Shown here in pieces: positions 36,889 to 44,813 of a stretch of 52,692 nt of DNA. Source of the stretch: Guillardia theta CCMP2712 (taxonomy: Eukaryota; Cryptophyceae; Pyrenomonadales; Geminigeraceae); NCBI RefSeq assembly GCF_000315625.1, contig NW_005434566.1, positions 5,294 through 57,985 on the forward strand, written 5' to 3'. The translations under genes were made by a program, and so were the position numbers. Below the pieces are notes generated by a model. That model was not told the origin of the DNA and did not search any database. It saw nothing but the letters and a program-made list of their open reading frames with translations. Position 1 is the first letter of the stretch. Every line of letters starts with the position of its first letter.

Positions 36889-38184
36889 ATGACGCGGAAG
36901 CTGAAGACTTACACAACGGTTTGCTGCCGGTTTGAAGGTGGGTGGCATGCCGTCTCCTCTGTCTTTAAAGTGTTGGCTGCCAGCTTTGCGGCGCGGATGG
37001 AGAAAGAGCAGCCGCCGACAAGGAGCCGGCGCTGCCCGGGGCAGCGGACAGAGAAGAATTCCGCCTGCGCAGCGCAATGTGCATGCTCGCGCTTCGCTGA
37101 CCGCCGGATCAGCAGCGTGATATCCTCACCTTGCACAGCCGCAGGACATACTCGCTCCAGTCGCAGGATAGGGTCTTGCAGTCTACCATCTTTGAGTCAT
37201 TTTCCTGAGCGAGACCTGAGCCACTCTCCGATGCGAGTCTCGAGCTACTACCCCCTCAAGGCCTTCCCGCACCGCTATGCTCAGATGCTCGACTGCTATC
37301 TCCATGGCATGCCGATCTGCCAGTGTCCGACGGAATGTGATGGATGTCAGCGCGAGCTCGATCCCTCCGTTGCTGCACATCATCTCCAGACCTGCAAACG
37401 CCGATCCTCCAAGCTTCCCACGGCGCATGACAACCTTACTCGTACGATTCGGTCGATGCTGAACGAAGCTGGTCTTCAGAGCGTCATCGATACAGTCGGG
37501 GATCCTCGTTCTCGACGGCAGGTACCCTCCCATCCTCATGACCGCAAGATGAAGGGCGATATCCACATCCCTGGAATCCGCGATCGAGGGTCCGAGCAGT
37601 ACGAGGGCTTGATGGCGGACGTGACGTTGGTCCACCCTTACATTGGTAGCTCTGCCGACCTGACCAAGTGGGGGGAGGTCAACCTCGACGCCCTCCATGT
37701 TGCAGCGTCTGAGAAGATTCGCAAACATCGCTCTGCATATGCCATGACTACTCCTCCTCGAGCGTTCATCCCTCTTGCCATCTCGACGGACGGTACCCTG
37801 CATCCTGACACCCTCCGCTTCATCTGGTATCTGGCGGACATCATTGCTCAGCGCTCGATGCCTCTTGAGGATGCGGCGTTTGGTCGGCACTTCGTGCCTG
37901 ATGACGGACCTGCTGCTGAGGTCTTGGCTCGCAAACGCGCCGCCACCTATCAGCGCCTCACTATGCAGCTGACGCTGGAGGCGCTCTTGTCTGGTGCGAG
38001 GCGCATGACGCCCTTGCGGGCGCAAGCACTTCTCGAGCCAGAGGACAGCTCCTCCTCGGACTTTGTCGAGTCGCCCGAGGAGGAGTCTTCGCCGGAGGTC
38101 TCCGACTCCGATGGGGGAAACACGTCGAGTGGCCCCGACGATCGGCGCGGAGCTGGCCGCAGGCGTCTCCGTCCCTCACAGTGA
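36889..38184 (+). pseudogene. Retroelement C-terminal zinc-finger/nuclease domain, chimeric 5' end
   Basis: A 431-aa frame whose first ~60 residues come from the spacer and the inverted fragment and are not a natural N-terminus. The rest is the retroelement C-terminal module. It carries a Cys/His cluster (CQCPTECDGCQREL...HHLQTC), a helical segment, GDIHIPGI...LMADVTLVHPY (an acidic D...DxT arrangement as in PD-(D/E)XK-like retroelement endonucleases), then FIPLAISTDG and FIWYLADI. An acidic Ser-rich tail (SSSSDFVESPEEESSPEVSDSD) follows. The frame ends early at 38182-38184 compared with related copies that read to GYRV* . It most likely cuts target DNA during insertion in intact relatives; this copy has no RT. 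Confidence 0.75.
36983..37052 (-). repeat. Inverted fragment of the retroelement C-terminal coding end
   Basis: The reverse complement (CTCTGTCCGCTGCCCCGGGC...GGCTCCTTGTCGGCGGCTGC...) matches the retroelement end near 52000-52080 with a few changes and a small deletion. It sits in opposite orientation just in front of the left retroelement copy. Confidence 0.8.
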
Positions 38185-38868
38185 CGTCGGGTGCCTCCGG
38201 AGAGCTCGACACCACTGGGGTGCTTGCTGCTGGTCCGAGCTCGCCTGCTTCCTCCCCGGCATCGGTCGGGTCACGGGCCGGGCATTGCTGCGGCGTCGCC
38301 GCCGTCACGGGCCACGTCAGCCACGGGCGGTGTTGGTTTCGGCTACCGCTGACTCGGAGGCTAGCGAGGAGGACTACCTCGAGCGGTACCGTGTTCCTGT
38401 GTCCAGCAGTATTAATGGATTTACTGGCAGAAGGTAAAAAGTGCCTCAAGCAAAACAAAGCCTCCCTCCGTCCGCTGCCCCAGGCGGACCCCCGGGCAAC
38501 GCCGGCTCCTTGTCGGCGGCTGCCCTTTCTCCGTCCGCGGTCGCCCGCTTTGTGGCGGCAGCGGACGTCTCGACTGACAGTGGTCAGTCGGCTGCCTCCG
38601 GGTATCGCGTCTAAGGGATGTTATTCCTCCTGCATGCTCCTGCTGCTTGTTGCTTGATTGCCTGACCCTTCGGCTGCTTGTCTGCGCGGCTTCGCGCTTG
38701 GGCTGGCGGTGCCGCGTCTGGGTGCCAGCAGTGCTGGTTCTTTTCGGGCTTGTGTTTTGTGTGTGATTGTGCAGCTTCTCGCTGTGCGCTGTGTGCCAGG
38801 AGGTTTAGCTTGTTCCTGCCGCGTTTGTTTTGCTTGAGGCACTTTTTACCTTCTGCCAGTAAATCGGA
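37053..38868 (+). mobile_element. 5'-truncated retroelement copy (left copy)
   Basis: From about 37053 (CCGCCTGCGCAGCGCAATGT) the sequence matches the main copy at 50621 onward, with a deletion of about 35 bp near 37076. It continues through the nuclease domain and the shared 3' end to CCAGTAAATC at 38868. A 50-bp inverted 3'-end fragment (about 38411-38459) interrupts it. It lacks the reverse transcriptase. Confidence 0.85.
38411..38459 (-). repeat. Inverted 3'-end fragment of the retroelement
   Basis: GGATTTACTGGCAGAAGG...CAAGCAAAACAAAG is the reverse complement of the retroelement 3' end. It is inserted between CCAGC and CTCCCTCC, which are contiguous in the copies at 47490 and 51980. Confidence 0.9.
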
Positions 38869-39257
38869 CTCCTTCCCGCACCGCTATGCTCAGATGCTCG
38901 ACTGCTATCTCCATGGCATGCCGATCTGCCAGTGTCCGACGGAATGTGATGGATGTCAGCGCGAGCTCGATCCCTCCGTTGCTGCACATCATCTCCAGAC
39001 CTGCAAACGCCGATCCTCCAAGCTTCCCACGGCGCATGACAACCTATCGGCACGGATGGATTTCATGCTAGTCAGCTCCGAGCGAAGGTTTTTACCCTCA
39101 ACGAACTAACAATGGATTGACTGGCAGAAGGTAAAAGAGCTCTCGAAGCTCGGGCTCGTCCAGCATGGCTTCATGTTCAAGACGCTGGTGAGGGCGAGCC
39201 ATCTCCAGAAGCTGCGCTTCTTCCTCCAGGGGTCGAGCGTCGCGTCATCGATACAGT

Positions 39258-39270
39258 TAGAATAGGATTT
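39258..39270 (-). repeat. 13-bp micro-insertion flanked by ACAGT duplication
   Basis: ACAGT-TAGAATAGGATTT-ACAGT. The 13 bp are the reverse complement of AAATCCTATTCTA, i.e. the extreme retroelement 3' end. The empty site ATACAGTGGGGG is present at 51080. Confidence 0.85.
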
Positions 39271-39420
39271 ACAGTGGGGGATCCTCGTTCTCGACGGCAG
39301 GTACCCTCCCATCCTCATGACCGCAAGATGAAGGGCGATATCCACATCCCTGGAATCCGCGATCGAGGGTCTGAGCAGTACGAGGGCTTGATGGCGGACG
39401 TGACGTTGGTCCACCCTTAC

Positions 39421-39888
39421 GACTCGGAGGCTAGCGAGGAGGACTACCTCGAGCGGTACCGTGTTCCTGTGTCCAGCCTCCCTCTGTCCGCTGCCCCAGG
39501 CGGACCCCCGGGCAACGCCGGCTCCTTGTCGGCGGCTGCCCTTTCTCCGTCCGCGGTCGCCCGCTTTGTGGCCGGGCAGCCGCTCGTCTCGACTGACAGT
39601 GGTCAGTCGGCTGCCTCCGGGTATCGCGTCTAAGGGATGTTATTCCTCCTGCATGCTCCTGCTGCTTGTTGCTTGATTGCTTGACCCTTAGGCTGCTTGT
39701 CTGCGCGGCTTCGCGCTTGGGCTGGCGGTGCCGCGTCTGGGTGCCAGCAGTGCTGGTTCTTTTCGGGCTTGTGTTTTGTGTGTGATTGTGCAGCTTCTCG
39801 CTGTGCGCTGTGTGCCAGGAGGTTTAGCTTGTTCCTGCTTTGTTTTGCTTGAGGCACTTTTTACCTTCTGCCAGTAAATCCATTAGGA
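39421..39888 (+). mobile_element. 5'-truncated retroelement insertion with 6-bp target duplication
   Basis: Inserted between CCTTAC (39415-39420) and CCTTAC (39889-39894); the empty site ...CCACCCTTACATTGG... is seen at 37635-37645. The insert starts in the C-terminal coding region (GACTCGGAGG), includes a clean C-terminus ending GYRV and TAA, and finishes CCAGTAAATCCATTAGGA. Confidence 0.92.
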
Positions 39889-40031
39889 CCTTACATTGGC
39901 AGCTCTGCCGACCTGACCAAGTGGGGGGAAGTCAACCTCGACGCCCTCCATGTTGCAGCGTCTGAGAAGATTCGCAAACATCGCGCTGCATATGCTATGA
40001 CTACTCCTCCTCGAGCGTTCATCCCTCTTGC

Positions 40032-40334
40032 AGCCGACTGACAGTGGTCAGTCGGCTGCCTCCGGGTATCGCGTCTAAGGGATTTTCTTCCTCCTGCATG
40101 CTCCTGCTGCTTGTTGCTTGATTGCTTGACCCTTAGGCTGCTTGTCTGCGCGGCTTCGCGCTTGGGCTGGCGGTGCCGCGTCTGGGTGCCAGCAGTGCTG
40201 GTTCTTTTCGGGCTTGTGTTTTGTGTGTGATTGTGCAGCTTCTCGCTGTGCGCTGTGTGCCAGGAGGTTTAGCTTGTTCCTGCTTTGTTTTGCTTGAGGC
40301 ACTTTTTACCTTCTGCCAGTAAATCCTATACTAT
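40032..40334 (+). mobile_element. 3'-UTR-only retroelement insertion with 7-bp target duplication
   Basis: Flanked by CTCTTGC at 40025-40031 and 40335-40341; empty site at about 37771. The insert is about 300 bp, begins (AG)CCGACTGACAGTGG, contains the last codons and the 3' untranslated region, and ends CCAGTAAATCCTATACTAT. Confidence 0.93.
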
Positions 40335-40515
40335 CTCTTGCCATCTCGACGGACGGTACCCTGCATCCTGACACCCTCCGCTTCATCTGGTATCTGGCGG
40401 ACATCATTGCTCAGCGCTCGATGCCTCTTGAGGATGCGGCGTTTGGTCGGCACTTCGTGCCTGATGACGGACCTGCTGCTGAGGTCCTGGCTCGCAAACG
40501 CGCCGCCACCTATCA

Positions 40516-40519
40516 TCCT
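40516..40519 (+). repeat. 4-bp micro-insertion flanked by TATCA duplication
   Basis: TATCA-TCCT-TATCA at 40511-40524 versus the empty site CACCTATCAGCGCC at 37946 and 51534. Confidence 0.7.
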
Positions 40520-41141
40520 TATCAGCGCCTCACTATGCAGCTGACGCTGGAGGCGCTCTTGTCTGGTGCGAGGCGCATGACGCCCTTGCGGGCGCAAGCA
40601 CTTCTCGAGCCAGAGGACAGCTCCTCCTCGGACTTTGTCGAGTCGCCCGAGGAGGAGTCTTCGCCGGAGGTCTCCGACTCCGATGGGGGAAACAGGCGTC
40701 TCCGTCCCTCACTGTGACATCGATACAGTGGGGGATCCTCGACGGCAGGTACCGTCCTCCCATCCTCATGACCGCAAGATGAAGGGCGATATCCACATCC
40801 CTGGAATCCGCGATCGAGGGTCCGAGCAGTACGAGGGCTTGATGGCGGACGTGACGTTGGTCCACCCTTACATTGGCAGCTCTGCCGACCTGACCAAGTG
40901 GGGGGAGGTCAACCTCGACGCCCTCCATGTTGCAGCGTCTGAGAAGATTCGCAAACATCGCTCTGCATATGCCATGACTACTCCTCCTCGAGCGTTCATC
41001 CCTCTTGCCATCTCGACGGACGGTACCCTGTCTCACTATGCAGCTGACGCTGGAGGCGCTCTTGTCTGGTGCGAGGCGCATGACGCCCTTGCGGAATGAA
41101 TGATGGGGCTCTCTCCCACTCCGTTTTGGCATCATTCTCAT

Positions 41142-41161
41142 AAGGCCGCTGGCCTTTTTTT
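41142..41161 (+). terminator. Hairpin plus T-run near the left edge of the viral island
   Basis: AAGGCC-GCT-GGCCTT is a perfect 6-bp stem with a 3-nt loop followed by TTTTT. It looks like an intrinsic terminator, and also like the palindromic 3'-end signals known for mimivirus-type transcripts. Confidence 0.5.
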
Positions 41162-41170
41162 AAATCTCGT

Positions 41171-41492
41171 GTATGGCCTTATTTTCTCCTGTGTATTTCT
41201 CGCAGCACCTCGCAAATTCTCTTACCATTCTCATGTGAAATATTTTTCCGCACCATAATGGTGAGGGATATTTTTGAGAGATCGTGAGAACTCGCATGAG
41301 AAAAATGATGTAATGTTTCAGTGTGTATTTCTGACACTCTCTTAAAATTGTGTTACCATTCTCGTGTGAAATATTTTTCCGCACCAAAATGGTAAAAGAA
41401 TTTTTAAGAAGTTCAGAAAAACTTCGCACGAAAAAAAATAGAGATATTGTGAGACAAATGGCGCAGGGGGCATGATACCACTAATATAAGGA
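41171..41492. repeat. 322-bp direct repeat, copy 1
   Basis: Begins GTATGGCCTTATTTTC and ends CTAATATAAGGA. It differs from copy 2 at one position (GATCGTGAG versus GATTGTGAG). Each copy has two internal related sub-blocks starting CCATTCTC[AG]TGTGAAATA and ending near AATGGT. Confidence 0.95.
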
Positions 41493-41533
41493 TATAAGTA
41501 TGGCTAATATAAGTATGGCCTTTTCTAATATAA

Positions 41534-41855
41534 GTATGGCCTTATTTTCTCCTGTGTATTTCTCGCAGCACCTCGCAAATTCTCTTACCATTCTCATGTG
41601 AAATATTTTTCCGCACCATAATGGTGAGGGATATTTTTGAGAGATTGTGAGAACTCGCATGAGAAAAATGATGTAATGTTTCAGTGTGTATTTCTGACAC
41701 TCTCTTAAAATTGTGTTACCATTCTCGTGTGAAATATTTTTCCGCACCAAAATGGTAAAAGAATTTTTAAGAAGTTCAGAAAAACTTCGCACGAAAAAAA
41801 ATAGAGATATTGTGAGACAAATGGCGCAGGGGGCATGATACCACTAATATAAGGA
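41534..41855. repeat. 322-bp direct repeat, copy 2
   Basis: Same sequence and orientation as 41171-41492. The 41-bp joint between copies contains extra partial units of CTAATATAAGTATGGCC. Minus-strand frames of 89-103 aa in these repeats are repeat-derived and not called as genes. Confidence 0.95.
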
Positions 41856-41912
41856 CAGTCACATGAGATCAAAAATATATAATGTAATTCGATGTGCTGA
41901 GGCGGGCTTACA

Positions 41913-41938
41913 AATAAAATATGCGTTATTAATAAATG
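41913..41938 (+). promoter_or_regulatory. Viral promoter-like motif ending TATTAATAAATG
   Basis: An AT-rich element (AATAAAATATGCG followed by TTATTAATAAATG) whose last three bases are the methyltransferase start codon. A near-identical element precedes the second methyltransferase, and a shorter one precedes the next gene. The TAAATG core resembles poxvirus-type late promoters. Confidence 0.6.
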
Positions 41939-42745
41939 AAAAACCATTTTTTATTCTCATATGCTGGTAACAAACGTGAAGAGGTAGAGCATATATATTC
42001 AAAGATTAATTTTGAAAATATTGACACAATATGCGAGCCTTTTTGTGGTTCTTGTGCTGTGTCCTATTACATATGGAAGCAATTCCCAACAAAAAGATTT
42101 AGGTATGTTCTAAATGATTTAGACAAGAATTTATATGCGCTTCTTAGCTTGATGAAATCAGGAGATGAAAAGAGGATGGAAGAGATAGAGAAAGAGATAA
42201 ATGATATGGTCAGAGATGCGGATGATGAAATAATTATAACAAAAGAAGAATACAATAAATTCATAAGAAATAAGACACTCGCAGGCTTCATAATGGCTAA
42301 TAAATATTTTAACATGCGTGCTGGTATGTTTCCAGTCAGGGATTATAAGTCCCGTTTCAATAAAAAGTTTAAATTTTCAGATTATCCAATATATGACTTC
42401 TTAACAACAGAAGACATAACTATCTTAAATAAGGATGGGTGTGAAGTTATACAAGAATATGATAAGGATAATGTCTTTATGTTTCTAGACCCTCCATATA
42501 TAGCATCAAATAATAACTTTTATTCAGAGCAAAAGCTTAATATGTATCAATATTTAGTGAAAATAGGTTTTAAGAATTTCAAGAGCAAGATGCTAATATG
42601 TCACGAGAACAATTGGCTTTTCAAGATAATATTCAAAGACTACATAAATGATGAAGAAGAGTACAAAAAGCAATATCAAAACTCTTTACGTAGTGAAGGC
42701 AACAAGAAGAAGACAACAACTCACATATGTATTATGAATTACTAA
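41936..42745 (+). CDS. D12-class DNA N6-adenine methyltransferase, copy 1
   Basis: 269 aa, intronless, AT-rich. Motifs of the Dam/D12 family: FSYAGNKREE near the N-terminus (motif X, SAM binding), EPFCGS at 34-39 (motif I, SAM-binding loop), LNDLDKNLY (acidic motif after strand 2), and DPPY at 185-188 (catalytic motif IV). It methylates the N6 of adenine in duplex DNA at an unknown target. The protein is 60-70% identical by eye to the next gene and shares its upstream motif and C-terminus THICIMNY, so the pair arose by tandem duplication. No restriction enzyme partner is evident unless the GIY-YIG-like protein plays that role. Enzymes of this style occur in giant viruses and related elements. 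Start codon ATG at 41936 coincides with the promoter motif. Confidence 0.93.
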   Translation: MKNHFLFSYAGNKREEVEHIYSKINFENIDTICEPFCGSCAVSYYIWKQFPTKRFRYVLNDLDKNLYALLSLMKSGDEKRMEEIEKEINDMVRDADDEIIITKEEYNKFIRNKTLAGFIMANKYFNMRAGMFPVRDYKSRFNKKFKFSDYPIYDFLTTEDITILNKDGCEVIQEYDKDNVFMFLDPPYIASNNNFYSEQKLNMYQYLVKIGFKNFKSKMLICHENNWLFKIIFKDYINDEEEYKKQYQNSLRSEGNKKKTTTHICIMNY

Positions 42746-42769
42746 TAAAATATGCGTTATTAGTAAATG
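42744..42769 (+). promoter_or_regulatory. Viral promoter-like motif, second copy (TATTAGTAAATG)
   Basis: Overlaps the stop codon of the first methyltransferase and ends in the start codon of the second. It is the same as 41913-41938 except for one base (AATAAATG versus AGTAAATG). Confidence 0.6.
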
Positions 42770-43564
42770 AAAAACCATTTCTTCTTTCCTTACGTTGGTA
42801 ATAAGAGAGAAGAGGTTGAGCATATATATTCAAAGATAAATTTTGAAAATATTGACACGATATGCGAGCCTTTCTGTGGGTCTTGTGCTATGTCTTATTA
42901 CATATGGAGGCAATTCCCAACAAAAAGATTTAAGTATGTGTTGAATGATACTGACAAGAATTTATATGAGCTTCTAACCCTTGTTAGATCTGGAGATGCT
43001 GAGAAGATGAAAAAGATTGAGAAAGAGATAAATGATATTATCAGAAACGAGGATGATGAGATTGTGATAACAATTGAACAATATAAAGATTTTATAAAGA
43101 CCAGTGGATTATCCGGTTATATAATGGCTAATACATATTTCAACTTAAAAGCAGCCCTTTTTCCTATCAAAGATCGTTATAAGTCTCGTTTTAGTAAGAA
43201 GTTCAAATTTTCAAACTGTCCAATGTATGACTTTCTTACATCTGAGGATATAACCATCTTTAACAAGGATGGTTCTGACATCATTGAAGAATATGATAAG
43301 GATAATGTGTTTATGTTTTTAGATCCTCCATATTTAGCTTCTTGTAATAGTTTTTATTCAGAGCAAAAGCTCAATATGTATGAGTACATAATAATGAGAG
43401 GCTTAAAAAATTTTAATAGCAAGATGCTAATGTGTCACGAGAATAATTGGATTTTCAAACTATTATTTAGAGACTACATTAATAGTGATGAGGATGAGTA
43501 CAAAAAGCTTTATCTGTTTGGAAGAAAGAAGGCAACAACTCACATATGTATTATGAATTACTAA
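42767..43564 (+). CDS. D12-class DNA N6-adenine methyltransferase, copy 2
   Basis: 265 aa, with the same motifs: FPYVGNKREE, EPFCGS at 34-39, LNDTDKNLY and DPPY at 186-189, with an intact catalytic tetrapeptide. It lies 21 bp downstream of copy 1 in the same direction. Divergence is concentrated in the middle (target-recognition) region (EQYKDFIKTSGLSGYIMAN versus EEYNKFIRNKTLAGFIMAN) and near the C-terminus, where copy 2 is shorter. This could mean a changed target sequence; that is inference. Both copies are intact frames, so the insertion is young or under selection. Confidence 0.93.
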   Translation: MKNHFFFPYVGNKREEVEHIYSKINFENIDTICEPFCGSCAMSYYIWRQFPTKRFKYVLNDTDKNLYELLTLVRSGDAEKMKKIEKEINDIIRNEDDEIVITIEQYKDFIKTSGLSGYIMANTYFNLKAALFPIKDRYKSRFSKKFKFSNCPMYDFLTSEDITIFNKDGSDIIEEYDKDNVFMFLDPPYLASCNSFYSEQKLNMYEYIIMRGLKNFNSKMLMCHENNWIFKLLFRDYINSDEDEYKKLYLFGRKKATTHICIMNY

Positions 43565-43574
43565 TTTTATAAAG

Positions 43575-43586
43575 TATTAATAAATG
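43575..43586 (+). promoter_or_regulatory. TATTAATAAATG start motif, third instance
   Basis: The same 12-bp core as upstream of methyltransferase 1. It ends in the start codon of the 81-aa frame at 43584. Confidence 0.5.
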
Positions 43587-43829
43587 GTTTATCAGCTTTT
43601 AGAAGAAGGGAAAATTTATTATTGCGAGGCCTTAGAAAGACCTTGGACTAGATTTAATGTGCTAGACACAATCGGTGTCAAGCTTACCCCTCCAAAAAAA
43701 ATGTCATGGTATAGTAAATTCAAACAATGGCTTCAAACAGCTGGTCAAAGGCCCTTAGAGAGTGGAACGATAAGAACCACGGGAAGAATATGTACTGTAT
43801 CCCCAAGAAGAACACAAGACCATACGTAG
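43584..43829 (+). CDS. Small viral protein, unknown (81 aa)
   Basis: Starts at the TAAATG motif (MVYQLLEEGKIYYCEALERP). The first ~50 residues look natural. From about 43727 the frame overlaps the next small gene and turns into low-quality sequence (TIRTTGRICTVSPRRT), so it may end differently or be frameshifted into it. No family recognised. Confidence 0.5.
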   Translation: MVYQLLEEGKIYYCEALERPWTRFNVLDTIGVKLTPPKKMSWYSKFKQWLQTAGQRPLESGTIRTTGRICTVSPRRTQDHT

Positions 43830-43921
43830 AGGTGGTCAAGATCCAAAAAAGGATAGAACAAGGAGAAGGCCCCGCACATCGCACTCGCAGTCATAAAGGG
43901 GTTTATGCTACAAGCATCTAA
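43727..43921 (+). CDS. Small basic viral protein (64 aa), W..AL..WN...PKK type
   Basis: The sequence NSWSKALREWNDKN...MYCIPKKNTRPYVEV resembles small basic proteins often seen in algal DNA viruses and Polinton-like elements (Trp-Asn core, then a C-x-PKK-x-T turn). That resemblance is from memory, not a search. It overlaps the 3' half of the preceding frame, so the two could be one gene broken by an indel. It ends 16 bp before the convergent GIY-YIG-like gene; the spacer holds the palindrome AAAAGCTTTT. Confidence 0.6.
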   Translation: MASNSWSKALREWNDKNHGKNMYCIPKKNTRPYVEVVKIQKRIEQGEGPAHRTRSHKGVYATSI

Positions 43922-43937
43922 AAAGCTTTTATCCCCG

Positions 43938-44732
43938 CTAAAGATCTAATCCATACTCATTCTTAATCTTCACCCATTCACTTCTATATTTATTTGCTTT
44001 TTCTTCGTTCTTCTGCTCCCATTCAGAAAATAACTTCCTACCATCTTTTGCCTCTACAACATTCAACACATCGACATCGTCAAAATTTACCTTGTCTTTA
44101 TCAAAGAATATCACACTGTACCATGTGCCTTCGTTATCTTTGTCTATACGATACACCACACCAATATAAAAACGATGCGAGTACTTTCTTTTGATGAAGG
44201 TATCCACTGTGATATCTTTTGAATTACGCGGTGGGTTCCTTTTTGGTGCTATGTACTCAATAGGTTTGTTTGACTTATCCATGCCCTTCATGACCTCATA
44301 AATCTTATCTAGATCCTCATGTTTAAACCACTCATTACCATATTGAGCTGTTGTGACCTCTTTCATCTTTCTTTTAACCTCAAGCTCATATTTTTCTTGC
44401 GGTGATCTAGTTTGATTTGTGTTTTTAACATATTTATACCACACTCTAAGATGTAACACATGAAAATCACCATCATAATAGCGTTCATAATCTGATAATC
44501 TTCTTATAATCTCAGAAGAACCAATAGAAGAAATACCAAGCTTTATCAAATCACCCTTTCCATTGATTGTTTTGGGTGTTCTTATTATATAAAAAGCCGA
44601 TGTGTCAAGATACTTCGCATATGTGTCCTTAAATTCTGACCATTTAATGCCATCCTTGGCATTGAAAACAATTTCACCGGCCTTGCTGCCTCTTGGCTTT
44701 TCAACTTCTGAGACTGTTGATGTGCTGATCAT
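43938..44732 (-). CDS. GIY-YIG/T5orf172-like nuclease-domain protein
   Basis: 264 aa, intronless, AT-rich. The N-terminal half has the order expected of GIY-YIG relatives: AFYIIR (residues 46-51, the first strand), KLGISS (64-69, second strand), RRLSDYERYY (77-86, with the catalytic-type Arg), then E117 in a helix and NEWF at 133-136. The C-terminal half (about 160-264) is Lys/Glu-rich with FIKRKYSHRFYIGVVYRI and an aromatic barrel-like pattern, function unknown. Such proteins are common in NCLDV and phage genomes as nucleases or mobile endonucleases. It is transcribed divergently from the fibre-like gene. Catalysis is unproven because the motif match is partial. Confidence 0.65.
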   Translation of the reverse strand: MISTSTVSEVEKPRGSKAGEIVFNAKDGIKWSEFKDTYAKYLDTSAFYIIRTPKTINGKGDLIKLGISSIGSSEIIRRLSDYERYYDGDFHVLHLRVWYKYVKNTNQTRSPQEKYELEVKRKMKEVTTAQYGNEWFKHEDLDKIYEVMKGMDKSNKPIEYIAPKRNPPRNSKDITVDTFIKRKYSHRFYIGVVYRIDKDNEGTWYSVIFFDKDKVNFDDVDVLNVVEAKDGRKLFSEWEQKNEEKANKYRSEWVKIKNEYGLDL

Positions 44733-44813
44733 TTAATTTATTTTTATATATTAAAATATAGTCACAATGAGTGGAAACAATATATAAATCAAGTAGATGA
44801 TTATATAGGTTCT
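44733..44813. promoter_or_regulatory. AT-rich divergent promoter region
   Basis: The gap between the GIY-YIG-like gene (-) and fibre-like gene (+) includes TTTATTTTTATATATTAAAATATAG. An ATG at 44767 is followed by an early in-frame stop and is out of frame with the long gene. The frame itself runs upstream (NEWKQYINQVDDYIGS) without an ATG, suggesting a 1-base indel at the start. Confidence 0.45.

Larger units (their letters stand above)
38870..41094 (+). mobile_element. Mosaic of rearranged retroelement fragments
   Basis: Short blocks of the element in shuffled order: zinc-finger region (38870-39045, like 50853-51025); RT-distal region (39048-39235, like 49870-50037); nuclease domain (39241-40720, interrupted by two further insertions and micro-insertions); the acidic tail fused to a second nuclease-domain copy (40700-41025); then a deletion joint into the LTLEAL region (41026-41094). 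Every frame is broken. It ends where the AT-rich island starts. Confidence 0.85.

Noticed and set aside
37183-38025. Minus-strand frames of 280-386 aa opposite the retroelement nuclease domain (also near 50454-51614)
   Set aside because: They repeat in every copy only because the element does; the plus strand carries the zinc-finger and nuclease motifs.
38570-38870. Retroelement 3' unit as an independent SINE or MITE
   Set aside because: The unit is always continuous with the element's C-terminal codons and TAA and ends at the same 3' tip, so simple 5' truncation explains it better, though head-to-head ends remain a separate question.
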